Positions 9,313-20,410 of a DNA stretch of 64,000 nt are shown here, piece after piece; positions within the stretch are counted from its first letter, which is position 1, and each line of letters opens with the position of its first letter. The stretch spans positions 65,858,333-65,922,332 of the forward strand of contig OX419756.1 in NCBI GenBank assembly GCA_948567375.1, in the 5' to 3' direction. The translations under genes were made by a program, and so were the position numbers. This DNA comes from Lunularia cruciata. Its lineage: Eukaryota > Streptophyta > Marchantiopsida > Lunulariales > Lunulariaceae. The notes under the pieces are model-generated. The model was not told where the DNA came from and ran no database searches. It worked only from the letters and a program-made list of their open reading frames with translations.

Positions 9313-9974
9313 TGTGGCACTTTAGAGTCTATGTATGACTTATGTGTGAGTTGTGCTTTTATAGTGTATGATGTTGACAGCGATGTATGTTGTGTAGCGA
9401 TGTATATACGCACGACAACTGTCACGCCATTTGTAGTTCCGCATCTAGATGCTCGGACACTGGAGTTCCAGTGATGGTAGTTAGAGTTATTCTAGCTATT
9501 TCTCAGGGACTACTTTCCGACGGTTAGATTTTGTGTTCAGGGTACTGACTTCACGGTGGAGCCCACCGTCACTTTGCACCGTTTGCACCGTCGAGTGTGC
9601 CGTCAGCGGGACCGTTAGGGTTTTAGGGCTAGCTCGAGTCCAGGGGGTATAGTTTCGAAGTGAGCTCCAGAGAGCTCACTTCTCTGATGTTGAGCCTTCG
9701 AGTTCCTGGCTATGGTGGACAGAGGCCGGCGAGCGTCACCTGGATTCTCTATGCTTGAGTGGGTGTGGCTTGACTGTAATCAGTGCCCAGTTGTTGGCAG
9801 TTTATAGAGTGACAGATCAAGTACTGATCTGAGTTGAGTTGAGTTGAAAGTGTTAAGCAATCTGATTATTGTGGCACTTTAGAGTCTATGTATGACTTAT
9901 GTGTGAGTTGTGCTTTTATAGTGTATGATGTTGACAGCGATGTATGTTGTGTAGCGATGTATATACGCACGACA
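9311..9974 (+). repeat. M1 3' repeat block B1-A2-B2 (split direct repeats)
   Basis: B1 (9311-9417) and B2 (9868-9974) are identical 107-bp units flanking A2 (9420-9867), the partner of A1 at 112. B1 and A2 are joined through GACA-AC-TGTC, an inverted-repeat junction of the kind seen where two LTR ends meet with two extra bases. B2 ends GACA directly against the host LTR. The same B-A-B order is present in M2 (40302-40408, 40411-40859, 40860-40965). Confidence 0.85.
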
Positions 9975-11038
9975 TGTTCCGAGTCCTCCGTCTTGAGCTC
10001 GGCTTCGCCTTCTGAGTCTTCATCTTCCGACTCAATCACCACCATTCCTTGCCTCGGGTTATTTCTCTGCACCTTCCGAGGTTGCTTGTTTTCTTCGGCG
10101 TCTGCTTGCCGAGTTCTCTTCTTCGTCGGGGTACTTTCAACGACCTCCACGTTCTTCCCCGTCTTCGAGTAGTAATCGTCTGCGCTCCGGATTTGAAGAA
10201 TGTATTGCTGCTCCTCCGCATCGACTTCCTTTCGCACATCCGGATGAAAGTGCGACACCATCCAATTCCGCTCCGTCAAGTTCAGCAAATTGAGCCCGAG
10301 ATAGAAATGCGCTGCAAACGGCACAATACAATGTGGGGGGGAATTATCCCGCAGATTCCACACCATCTGCCTCGTTCTCCCATAAGAACACCGTGCCCAA
10401 TTAATTGGTTCTCCTGCAAACAATTTGTGAAAGAACACCGCTTGGTGTTTCATCACATAGGTAGTTCTCTCCGGCTTCAGGATTGCCATCAAAGCACTCA
10501 CAATTCCTCTCTTGATAGGGTCTTTGTAACTTTCTACCTTGTACCCATTCTTCGTTCTCTTCGACGAGAAGGCATCTCACACCTCCTGAGTTTCTTGGGC
10601 TATCTCCCTTTTCCCCAAGAACATGGCCCCCTGCTCCGAGCCTGCCTCCTTCCTGAGTATGAGTCTCCAATCCGACTCTGTCCAGTGAGCCGGATTTCCT
10701 CTCTTCCCTTCGTCCTCGGGACCATCAAGACATTTACTCTCGATGATTTCTGTCATGAATCCTGGAAAGCTTATGTTCCAATTCCATGCCAGAAAGGTGA
10801 TCCGAAGTCGGCGCAAGACTTCGATCCTCGCTACTACATCTAATCTCCGAATTGCATGATTTCTCACTACAAATTTGGAGTTCTTCTTCCCTCCTCCCAT
10901 CTCTTCTGCTTTCTTTCGGTCTCTCGATTTCTCTCTCTCGACTTCCCCCTTGTGCACTAACACAAGTCCAACTCTATTTCCCTTTCCCCGATCACCTGCA
11001 AGACGACTCCTCAGCGGCGAAGGAAAATTGCTCGACAT
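9975..11038 (-). pseudogene. LTR-encoded frame of copy Ga (N-terminal and middle parts)
   Basis: The ATG (11036-11038) opens the LTR frame described for Gb and Gc. The N-terminal block reads cleanly to about 10580, where a TGA interrupts it (ETQEV*DAF), and the frame continues through the FFHKLFAGEPINWARC segment (about 10400) and the acidic SEDEDSEGEAELKTED segment to the M1 insertion point. Another 37 codons are seen at 1-111. No function is known for the protein. Confidence 0.7.
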
Positions 11039-11453
11039 TTCGTCGTTGCAGTCTCGATTTTTATAGAGTTGCACTTCTTCGTCGTCCGTCACTTCGAGTT
11101 TCTACCAAGAAATCACACCTCCTGCATGCACCCGTTACTGTCGCCTCACCTTCACGCGTATGAGCCACCAATTTTGAAACCGCCCCTTCTTGAGTTTCTC
11201 GCCCCGACGAAAGGTTGTTAGACTGTCTTTGCCTCGAGTTGAGCTCCCCTTCCCAATCCGAAGACAATTTACTTCGTATCGTTTGCTGACACGGCATTTC
11301 AGAGTACTTCGCCTTATGACCCGAGGCCACTTTACTTCGGGTTTCACCCCGAAGACAGTTTTTGTCGTCTTCTTCGACCAACCAGGCGCAATCCGACCTC
11401 TCTATACACTTCTTCGGCTTTATTTTAAAAAAACAAAAAATGTGGGCACCACA
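9975..11453 (-). mobile_element. G-family giant LTR (copy Ga), right part
   Basis: Continuation of the LTR interrupted by M1. Read on the minus strand it starts at 11453 with TGTGGTGCCCAC and carries the TATA-like GTGTATAGAG about 45 bases in. It abuts a K-family LTR lacking its first 16 bases, so Ga was probably inserted into K2; the other edge is off the window. Confidence 0.85.
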
Positions 11454-12058
11454 GCATGTGTGTGGTATTGTGATATTTAGCTTGGTATTACAAGTACTTA
11501 AGAGATATTATTTATATAGAGATAAATGATGGTTCTATATTAGTCATGGCTAACTAAAAATAGTCATAGCTAAGATAGAGGGGACCTTACTTTAGAGGAA
11601 GTAGAAAAGATGAGCACCACTATTTTGGATTTTAGTGTGTTGACTTGGTATTATTCCTAGATGTTTGGCTTTGAGAAAAGAGTTTAGAACTCTTGGACTC
11701 TTGAACGCAAGCCTTTTTGTTTTGGATTCTTCTTTAGTCCAAGGATAGCCCATATGAAGAAATCCTTGACTTAGTGGTTGGGTCAAGATAAGACCATATG
11801 CTTAGGGGAATATGCCCATGTGAATGGATATTAATTATTTTAGAAGTATTTAAACAAGGGGTGAGGAGGTACTCATCATCCTTTCATTTGCAACTATCTC
11901 TCTCTCATTGAGTTCTCTAGTGAGCAATGTCTTGAGTCTTGGAGTGTTAGTCTTGGAGGAGTATGATGGAGTTGGGGTTCCTTGCCTTCTTAGTCCATGG
12001 TGCGCTACCATAATAGCCATCAGAGATTCATCTTGAGTGAGAGACAGACCGGCTCACA
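11454..12058 (+). repeat. K2 5' LTR
   Basis: Matches the K1 LTR in reverse complement but lacks its first 16 bases (boundary with Ga) and about 58 bases near 11845. It ends CCGGCTCACA, followed by the primer-site sequence TGGTTCCGTTGTCGGGAC (about 12063-12080). A TATATAG motif is at about 11512-11520. Confidence 0.85.
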
Positions 12059-12908
12059 TTTTTGGTTCCGTTGTCGGGACCTCTCTAGAAGGCAAGATAA
12101 TGTTCCGCGTTAAATTCTATATTAGACAGAAGGAGGCTATGAGAGCTCACTTGGAGAGAACATTAGGAGAGGAGAGGGCTGAAGAGGACCAAGATCCATT
12201 TTTATATCCTGTAGTTCACTATGATGTCTTTGAAGTGATTTTGTACATCTTGTACACATGAGAGGATTTGGAAAGATTGTGTGAGGTAGATTGCAGATTT
12301 TGGAGATTAAGGTGATTTTGGGTCAAATCTCAAGTTTTAGATCTGGACTTGAATTTTATATACATAATAGCTTGGGTTATCTTCCAGTTAGCACATTTAA
12401 AATTATTGTGAGAGCTACTATGCGCACTGGGTTAGAGTTTTTGAAAGTTGATAGGGTAAACTGCTCCCGCAACTACATGCTCTCTGGAAATTGTACAGAG
12501 TCTACCATTTCTTCAATTTTCAGTGAATTATCCTGAAAATTTCCAAGAAAATTAAGTGCATTGTATCCTACTTGCTACCACAAAAATTAGAGAGAGATCA
12601 TTCTTGAGCACAGAGTTATGAGTTTTTGAAATGAAGGGGGTGGTTTTTAGACCAAATCTGAAATATGTGTGCTGAATAGAAACGTGTCTACGCCAAATGG
12701 CTAAACGGAAAGATCTGAAATTTTGCAAGGAGGGACACCCTGGAGTTGTGATCATGTGTGCAAAATTTCAGAGGATTGTCACATACTAGTTGAGATATCT
12801 GAGTGAAATTGTGAGGAAGGGTCAATTTTGCATAGTGGAGATCTCATGCACGAGTAGTTTGAGAGCAACAAAAAGCATGTTTGAGTGTTTTGGATTCATC
12901 TTGGGAAC

Positions 12909-13382
12909 ATGGAAGATCACCAAGTGTGGAAATTGAGACTATGCAAGGTTCCCCAAGGGTTTGAGGTGATTGTAGGGGTGGATTTGGGGAAAAAAGAGTT
13001 TACAATAGAATTTGAAGAAAGTGTTGAGAGGATCCAAAAACCTACACCACTTTGAGGAAAGAGTGAGTCTAAGTGCTTTCTATGTGGAGAGAAGGGACAT
13101 AAGGCAAGTTCATGTCCATTGACCTTTGAGAGCAAGAGATTGAGGGAAAGGAGAGGCTTACTTGACTTGGGTTTGCATATTGGACTTTCTTCACCAAGAT
13201 TAGGAGGGAGAAGATCTAAGACCAAGGAGTTGTGTGAGGTTTGTGGAGTGGAAGGACTTCCAAAAGGACATGAGTGTAGTAGAGTAAAAGCACTTTTGGA
13301 GACTTTGGTAAAAGATCTTGGAGAGAGTCTTAGTACAGCTATAGAAATACTACCACCTTCATCAGCTAGTTCTCAAGATTAG
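12909..13382 (+). pseudogene. K2 pre-gag zinc-knuckle frame
   Basis: Homologue of the 157-codon frame of K1 (54277-54750). It starts at ATG 12909 and runs in one phase to the stop at 13380-13382, with a single TGA at 13053 where K1 has Gly (GGA to TGA). It keeps CFLCGEKGHKASSC (CX2CX4HX4C) and the second cluster CEVCGVEGLPKGHEC. It lies in the leader about 240 bases before gag. Confidence 0.7.
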
Positions 13383-13623
13383 TGATGGAGATAATCTTTC
13401 AACTTATGGATAAACTATCCATGAGAGTTAGATTAATATGCACTCTAGGATTTGATGTTGCTATAGAAATCTTGGAACAACCTAAACATTTTGTGTTCCC
13501 TAGATTGGATTATTCTCAGATGGTGTTAGTCATGTATATACTCTATTAGTAATAGAGTGAGAGAAAAGAAAAGAGAAAAATAAAATAAAAATTGAGAGAA
13601 AAGAAAGATATTGAAGGGTTAAG

Positions 13624-14867
13624 ATGAGGAAACTTCTGGTTTTCTTTGGCAAGGATGGAGAAGATGTGGAGGTCTTTGTGAGAGACTTCAAGAGAGCTTG
13701 CATAGGAAACAATGAGAGGAGAAAGAATGAGTGGGCCTCATTATTACCAGATTTCTTTGCAGATGCAGCACTTACATGGTATGAGTCAGAATACCAAAAG
13801 AGACAGAGGAGAGATGGGGAAGAAGAGTCTTGGGAGACTTTGACTTCAGCACTCATTGAGAACTCTCTTCCAGATGAGAGTTATGAGAGATTGATGAGTG
13901 AGGTTACCTTTCTCAAACAAGGAGATGTAGAGAAAGTGAGAGTCTATGTGGAAAGAGTGGAAAAGTTAGAGTCCAGATTTGGCATAGTGTTGAGGAAGGG
14001 TGGGGATGATGTGGAGACTACAATGATTGGCATAGGGGCTATGCTCACCAAGAATTTTGTGGGAGGGTTGAGACCACAAATAAGAAGCAAGGTGAGATAT
14101 GAGAAACATTCTTCCAAGGTTGAAGCTATCAAGATTGCTATTCCTATGGAGGAGAGTTTGGAAGGGGATGAGAGTGATTTGGTGGTGAAGGAGGCTATGC
14201 ATCCTCCTCAAGGCTACAAGTATGGTGGAACTTCTGATACTTTGGTGGCAAGGGTTGCACCACAAGTAGTAGTTGCTCCAATTCTTGCACCTCCACCAAA
14301 GGATCCACTCCAAACCATCATAGAACAACTTGCGGATCTCAAGATCAATGTAGTGCAACTATGGGAGAAGAGAGAGGTGGATCAGAATGTAGGGAGAGGG
14401 CCTAGGAGTTATGGAAACTATCCATATAGATGAGGCCAACCAGCCAAAAATTTCAATGATAGAAATTGTTTTGGTTGGTGAGGAAGAGGCAATATCCAAA
14501 GGAAGTGCCCAAATTCCACTTACATGGAGAAAGGAGTTATGAGGGAGCCAATAGAGGGAAAGAGGGGGGTAGTGAAACCCAAGTGGCTCCTAATCCCAAA
14601 AAAGGTAAGGAGATAGCATCCATAGATGTGGTTGAGAGCAAGTATGAGAAGGGAGAGTGCTCAAACTCCAAGGGTCTTAATTTGGAGCTTTTGGCACAAG
14701 AGAAGAAGAGAGCTCATTTTGCAAAGGATGTTCATTCTTCTCAAGGATTTACTTCAAGCAAGGATACTCCTATGTCTACTAGGAGCACTCGCACCTCAAC
14801 ACCATCAACAACAAAGACTCCAAGGAAGAAGTTGGGGATGGAGGATTTCTTGATATCAAAGCAATAG
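13624..14867 (+). pseudogene. gag: K2 gag
   Basis: ATG 13624 opens a retrotransposon gag closely matching K1 (FFGKDGEDVE..FVRDFKRAC). It is open to a TGA at 14431-14433 (Gly in K1). A further frame change near 14520 and damage to the zinc knuckle (CFGW*GRGNIQRKC) follow. The tail continues at 14466-14867 in another phase. It is non-functional. Confidence 0.8.
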
Positions 14868-14879
14868 TGGAACTACAAT

Positions 14880-16150
14880 GTGTTAGAAGATGTTGGTAGC
14901 CACAAGGCTAACATCACAATGGGCCAATTGATTGCTTTGAACCCTACCTTGAGAAAGGAGCTTAGAGGTGGTTTGAGTTCTACAAGGAGCAAGAGGAAGA
15001 AGAAGGCAAAAGCTCAAGTATCAATGGGGGTGGTGGATGCCAAGCCAACACCATGGGAGGCTTGTGAATATACCTCCAAGATTGATGTGAGAGTGAATGG
15101 TCACAACATCAAGGATGCACTTGTTGATGGAGGATCAGCAATGAATGCCATATCAAAAAGGTTGATGAAGAAGTTGGGTATGATACCCTCAAGACCTTCA
15201 ACATTTGTGGTGAGCATGGCAAACAAGCAACAAGTTCGACCAATAGGGATGATGGATAAAGTGGTAGTTTCAGTTACGGGAGTTCAAAATCTCATGACTT
15301 TCCAAGTCTTGAAGGATTCAAGCTATGACTTACTTCTTGGGAGGCCATAGTTGAGAGCAGCACGCACAACCAATGAATGGCACAAAGAGTACTTGAGGAT
15401 TGGGCCATCAAACCATAGAGTTACATTTCTTGTGACTAACACCACCAACACTTCACATTTAGATACACCATCTTCTGATTATTGGGAATCAGATTCTGAA
15501 GAAGGAGCTTCAGGTGTGGACACAAGCATAGAAGAGGAGACTTCCATGGAGGAGGATGAATCTGAATCTGATTCAAATGTGTATCCTTTGTTTGCTATGG
15601 ATTTTGCACCTAAGCCAAAGGTTTTGAAGGACCCATATCAATCACCATTGACACTTGAGGAGGTAGAGAGAAGGTTAGCTACCCTCAAGTATGGCCCAAA
15701 TGTTACCAAGGAGGAGAAGGTGAGATTTGAGGAGATTTTCCGCAAGTTCATCCATGTGTTTGCTTTCAATTACAAGGATTTGAAGGAAGTCACCTTGGAG
15801 GAGCACAAGATAGAGGTGGAGTCACATGCAAGACCAATCCGCCAAAAACAACATTGCATTAGCCACTCTTAGTCAATTAGACCAAGATGTGCATGATCAT
15901 CCAATAGCTTATGCTAGTAGGCAGATGGTTCTAGGAAAGAAGAACTACTCTGTCACGGAGAGAGAAGGGTTGGCAGTGATCTTTGGTCTCAAGAAGTTTA
16001 GACACTACTTGATTGGAGGGAAAGCCACCATTATCACAGATCACAAGGCTTTGAAGTACATCTTCAACAAGCCTAATGTTGAAAGGAGACTAGCAAGGTG
16101 GATGATACTCTTGTCTGAGTATGACTACACCATTGAGGATAGGCTAGGCT
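14880..16150 (+). pseudogene. pol: K2 pol with RT deleted
   Basis: The protease part (DGGSAMN about 15129; YDLLLGRP near 15330) is intact up to a TAG at 15348 that replaces Trp of GRPWL. The linker continues to about 15850, where the frame jumps from the RPIRQKQ segment before RT to the TLSQLDQD segment of RNase H. Relative to K1 this removes about 0.9 kb holding the RT core including FIDD. RNase H residues resume (about 15850-16140). The deletion joint shows only a few bases of microhomology. Confidence 0.82.
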
Positions 16151-16304
16151 ACACAACACCAATTTCCTGCAAATGCCACTCTTAAATAGTGAAGCAATGG
16201 ACAGTTCTAACAACTATACCGTTCTACAATAATTGTTCTAACCTGCAGATCCAAAATGACAATGCAACCTTTCATATCTACTCCTTCAAATCTCAAATTG
16301 GTTA

Positions 16305-18878
16305 CTAATCCGATCCGATGTCTTCTTCTTCCTTGGCTTTCAAACCTAAACCCGAAGTAATGTTTCTTCCTACTATCTTTTCCTCGGGCTTCACATCTCC
16401 TAATTCTTCTACCAGATCCAGCAATTCTCTTTCCTGATCTGAAATTGCACTAGTGGGTAATCTATCTAACTCTTCATCCTTCAACCCACTCTTCTCTAAT
16501 GTCTCTGAGGGCAACTCCAAAGACATTTGGATTCCTATGTTTTCTACTTCGGGTTTTGCCTTAACATCCTGCCGAAGCTTTTCTAACTCTATTCTCACTA
16601 TGTCTAATCTAATTGAGATGTTATCCTCTACCTCTAAAATCTTTCTGTCTACACAAGTTCTGAGACTAATTAACAAGGCATTCAAATCAGTATCTTTCAC
16701 TTGTCTTCGCCTCATCTCCTGCACCAACAACTTCAACTCGTGCAGTCGCGCTTCTTCAATTTGAACGCTGGCTTCTGTACTCAACATTGAGTTTACTCTG
16801 AGGACTATTTCCTTCAATGGCTCCAATCTTGTCTTTTGTTCTTGTTCCTGATCTGCAAGCCATTCCTCTCTGTACATTGCTAACTCTTCTTCGAACTCGG
16901 CCTTCACCGCTTCCTTCTCTTTCTCCTTTTGTACGATTTTCTCTTCGTGATTACGAAGTAACTCTTGTAATCTCTCTTCTTCTCTGTACCGTACAGACAA
17001 CTCTCTTTTCCAGAGCTGCTTCTTCTCCTCCATACTCTCCATCACTCGATCAAGCTCTTGATCCTTTGATGCTACCCTCGCTATAGCATGGATAAGCTCT
17101 ACTCTTGAATCAGCAAACTGCTGCTTCAAGATTTCAAATTCAGCTACTTGTCTTTCCCTTGCGATGTCACTCTTCCTCGCAAGATCCTCTCGATAACTCA
17201 CTTCTCTCTTCAGGTCTTCGATAACCTGACTTCTCTCTACTGCTTCCGCTCGCAGTACTTCTCTCTCCTCCTCACCTCGGGTTACGCGCTTCTTCAACTC
17301 CAAGTTCTCTTCTTCTAATCTTGATAAGACCTGCAAAATAGTCTTTACCTCTGGACAAGTTGACTGCATCTCCTTCTTCTTCTTCTCCAACTTCACCAAC
17401 AGCATGCATACTACCTTTGGCAGGTAATCTACTCCATTACTGGCAACTTCTTCCTCCCACGGAGTGGTCTCTCTTCTTTCTTCGTGTTCTCCCGATACTC
17501 ACCTTCTTCTTTGGAGTCTTTGTATCCGAATTGACGCCTCACTGCCCGAGCTTTCTTCTACCTCTTCCTTCACTCTACTCGGCCCCGCTTCACACTTCAC
17601 CTTACATCTCGAGTGAACTCCTCGCTGTATTGTGATCTTTTTCTCCTTGAGCACCGGTACTTCGTCTTCCAGCGCCGCATTGTCTTCGGCTTCTACTTCG
17701 GCTTGCCCTTCTTCTTTGTATTCTTCAGCCGTTGGTGCCGAGGTCATTTCTCCACCGTCTTCACTGTCACTACTAGTATCTCCACTTTGTAGTGTCAGCT
17801 CAGGTTCCTCCTCACGTTCCGAGTCCTCCGTCTTGAGCTCAGCTTTGCCTTCTGAGTCTTCATTTTCTGACTCAATCACCACCATTCCTCGCCTCGGGTT
17901 ATTTTTTTGCATCTTCCAAGGTTTCTTGTTTTCTTCGGCTTCTTCTTGCTGAGTTCTCTTCTTTGTCGAGGTACTTACAACTACCTCCACGTTTTTCCTT
18001 GTCTTTACGTAGCTGTCGTCCGTGCTCTGGATTTGGAGAATGTATTGCTGCTCCTCCATGTCGACTTCTCTTCTCAAGTCAGGATGGAAATGAGACACCA
18101 TTCTATTGTGCTCCGCCAAATTGAGCAAATTCAACCCAAGGTAGAAATGCGCTGCAAATGGTATGATGTAGTGTGGAGGCGACTTGTCCCACAGATTCCA
18201 CACCATCTGCCTCGTTCTCCCGTGAAAGCACCTTGCCCAATTGATCGGTTCTCCTGCAAATAACTTGTGAAAGAACACCGCTTGGTGCTTCATCACATAG
18301 GTGGTTCTCTCTGGCTTCATGATGGCCATTAGTGCACTCACAATTCCCCTCCTCACACTGTCTTTGTAGCTCTCAACTTTGTACCCATTCTTTGTTCTCT
18401 TTGACGAGAAGGCATCTCTCACCTCATGTATTTCTTGGGCTATCTCTCCTTTCCCCAAGAATGTGGCTCCCTACTCTGAACCCGCCTCCTTCCCAAGTAT
18501 GAGTCTCCAATCCGACTTTGTCCAGCGAGCCAGATTTCCTCTCTTCCCTTCTTCCTCGGGACCATCGAGACATTTACTCTCGATGATTTTTGTCATGAAT
18601 CCTAGAAAACTTACGTTCCAATTCCATGCCAAAAAAGTGATCCGAAGTCGGCTCAAGACTTCGATCCTCGCTACTACATCTAATCTCCAAATTGCATGAT
18701 TTCTCACTGCAAATTCGGAGTTCTTCTTCCCTCCTCCCATCTCTTTTGCTTTCTTACTATCTCTCAATTTCTCTCTCGTGACTTCTCCCTTGCGCACTAA
18801 CACAAGTCCAACTCTATTTCCCTTTCCCCAATCACCTACAAGACGACTCCTCAACGGCAAAGGAAAATTGCTCGACAT
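16305..18878 (-). pseudogene. LTR-encoded 857-codon frame (copy Gb)
   Basis: Unknown protein encoded inside the LTR in the sense of the element. From ATG 18878 to the stop at 16305 the phase never changes (2574 nt), broken only by TAG near 18471 (CAG in other copies) and TGA at 17499 (CGA in other copies). Layout: basic N-terminus; a conserved globular region (about residues 60-300) with FLAWNWNVSF and FFHKLFAGEPINWARC; an acidic Ser/Glu-rich middle (about 300-450); then a heptad-rich coiled coil of about 250 residues and a short acidic tail. The uninterrupted piece 16305-17405 alone is 366 codons. No signal peptide or membrane segment is seen. I do not recognise the family with confidence. 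The same length in Gc argues for past selection on the protein. Confidence 0.75.
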
Positions 18879-19235
18879 TTCGTTGTTGCAGTTTTGATTT
18901 TTATAGAGTTGCACTTCTTCATCTTCCGTCACTTTGAGTTTCTACCCAGAAATCACACCTCCGGCATGCACCTATCACTGTCAATCAACCTTTGCGTGTA
19001 TGAGCCGCCAGTTTTGAAATGGCCTCTTCTTGAATTTCTCACCCCGACGAAAGGTTGTTAGACTGTCTTTGCCTCGGGTTGAGCTCCCCCCGATCCAAAG
19101 ACAATTTACTTTGTATTGTTTGCTGACATGGCATTTCTGAGTACCCCGCCTTATGACCCGAAGTCACTTTACTTCGGGTTTCATCCCAAAGACAATTTCT
19201 TCACCTTCTTCGGCCATACAGGCGCAATCCGACTT

Positions 19236-19242
19236 CTTTATA
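19236..19242 (-). promoter_or_regulatory. TATA-like box in the G1 3' LTR
   Basis: TATAAAG on the minus strand in the context GAAGTGTATA(A/G)AGAAG. The same element is at 29040-29046 in the 5' LTR and in the Ga, Ge, Gf and Gg copies. Its place near the LTR start implies a very short U3 and puts the LTR frame inside the transcript, upstream of gag. Confidence 0.55.
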
Positions 19243-19290
19243 CACTTCTTCCCCTTTATTTTGAAAAAAACAAAAAATGTGGGCACCACA

Positions 19291-19305
19291 TATCCACTCC
19301 CTCAA
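19291..19305 (-). other. G1 polypurine tract
   Basis: Minus strand reads TTTGAGGGAGTGGATA directly before the LTR start TGTGGTGCCC. This position and purine content fit the plus-strand primer. Confidence 0.55.
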
Positions 19306-19463
19306 ATGTGAGCGTCCCTGCAAACATAGACCTCGGGTGTCTTAGAAACTTCCGAGTCTATGGTCCAATATCTCCGAACTCTCCACCCATTTACTCAAGT
19401 GGCAAAAGAATTACCTTCCAAATCGATGAGTTGCATGGATCCATTTTCGTAAAGATGAAGAAC

Positions 19464-20400
19464 TCAATAGGGACCCATCCATCTCAAATGCAACTTGCCT
19501 GGAAAAAATATTTGGCAATTGTCATATAACAAAACCAAATCCCCTTCTTGTACAGTCATAGGCTTGATTCTCTGATTGTGCCTGACTTTCCTCTCTGCTT
19601 GTACTTCTTTCGTGGTCTGCATTGCATCGTCTCTTTTCTCTTCTAACCACATCAGTAAATGAATCCAAAGATCCTGACTTTCCTCTTCCGACATTCGTTC
19701 TTTGCACAGAACCCGATATGTCGGAACTTCAAATTCAACTGGTAGTATGGGATGCAAGCCATATGTCAAGAAGTATGGGGTTTGTTTGGTTGTAATCTTC
19801 TGTGTTGTTCGATAGGCCCATAACGCGGCTGGTAATTTTGTATCCCAGTCATAAGCATAATTGACAGTCACCTTATTCAAAAATTTACAAAGTAACCCAT
19901 TCGCTTTTTCCGTTAAGCCATTTGCTTTTAGGTTATAAGGAGTTGTCTTCCGATGTTTAATCTGAAAATACTTGGTTAACGCCTCCATTACAAAGTTCAA
20001 AAAATGTGTTCCCCGGTCACTGACCAATTCCAGAGGACACCCATATCGGGAGATGATGTTTTGAAAGAAAAATTCCGCCATAGTTTCAGAATCATCTCTG
20101 CGAGTTGAGATGGGACCTACAAAATCAATCCCCCATTTCTCAAAGGGGGCCAAAGGCAAAATTGGTCTCAAAGGCCATTGAGAAATAGCCATCGGCTTCC
20201 CCGTTCTTTGACATGCATCACAGCTTCGGATATGAGCATGTACATCTTTGTACATTGTAGGCCACCAATACCCTGCCAAAAGAATTTTCTCTACCGTATT
20301 CTTCAGAGCATAGTGTCCTCCCGATGCCTCAGAGTGTAAAGATTCAATTACTCCTCCTACTTCCTATGACTCCAAGCTTCGCCTATCTTAAATAAAATGT
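19464..20400 (-). pseudogene. G1 integrase
   Basis: Reads in a different phase from RNase H, so a frameshift lies between about 20411 and 20279. The zinc site HSEASGGH...CDAC, then GIDFVGP (first Asp), VSDRGTHF (second Asp) and NGLTEKAN (Glu) are visible. About 30 residues normally present between GIDFVGP and the FFF..IISRYGCP segment (the ATDYxTKWVEA region) are deleted. The C-terminus reaches the GPY-like RWMGPY. It is non-functional. Confidence 0.82.
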
Positions 20401-20410
20401 TGTGTTTAAG

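Larger units (their letters stand above)
112..9974 (+). mobile_element. M1: Ty3/gypsy element with methyltransferase and PHD finger
   Basis: A 9.86-kb element inserted into a G-family LTR. Domain order is gag, protease, C5-cytosine methyltransferase, RT, RNase H, DDE integrase, PHD finger. The putative 5' repeat A1 starts TGTC at 112, and the 3' end is built as B1-A2-B2, finishing GACA at 9974. A1 and A2 differ at 9 of about 449 positions, all transitions. B1 and B2 (107 bp) are identical. The coding frame stays open in one phase from 1848 to 9143 except for 13 stop codons, so this copy cannot translate its proteins by ordinary decoding. A gypsy position is supported by RT-RH-IN order and a CCHC gag. 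Pieces of two other copies lie in the window (M2, M3). Confidence 0.9.
11454..16150 (+). mobile_element. K2: deleted K-family gypsy element
   Basis: Plus-strand relative of K1. It keeps a 5' LTR (11454-12058), primer site, leader with the zinc-knuckle frame, gag, protease and part of RNase H. RT is removed by an internal deletion near 15850, and everything after the RNase H segment is lost at the junction with the truncated G1 3' LTR near 16150. It cannot move on its own. Confidence 0.85.
16150..19290 (-). repeat. G1 3' LTR (copy Gb, truncated)
   Basis: Starts on the minus strand at 19290 with TGTGGTGCCC and is homologous to 25326-29094. The terminal ~650 bases are missing. TATA-like TATAAAG sits at 19236-19242, only about 48 bases into the LTR, conserved in the other copies. 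Confidence 0.87.

Noticed and set aside
112-9974. M1 as a DIRS/PAT-type element because of the split repeats and a methyltransferase
   Set aside because: It has an HHCC zinc region and a full D-D-E integrase and a gypsy-type RT, with no tyrosine recombinase. The methyltransferase is of the C5-cytosine type, not the adenine type found in DIRS elements.
16453-17635. Plus-strand open frames rich in Ser and Leu over the LTR frames (also at 26256-27815, 47533-48030, 60051-61607)
   Set aside because: They are mirror images of the Glu/Lys/Arg-rich coiled coil and acidic coding strand; the minus-strand frame is the conserved one.
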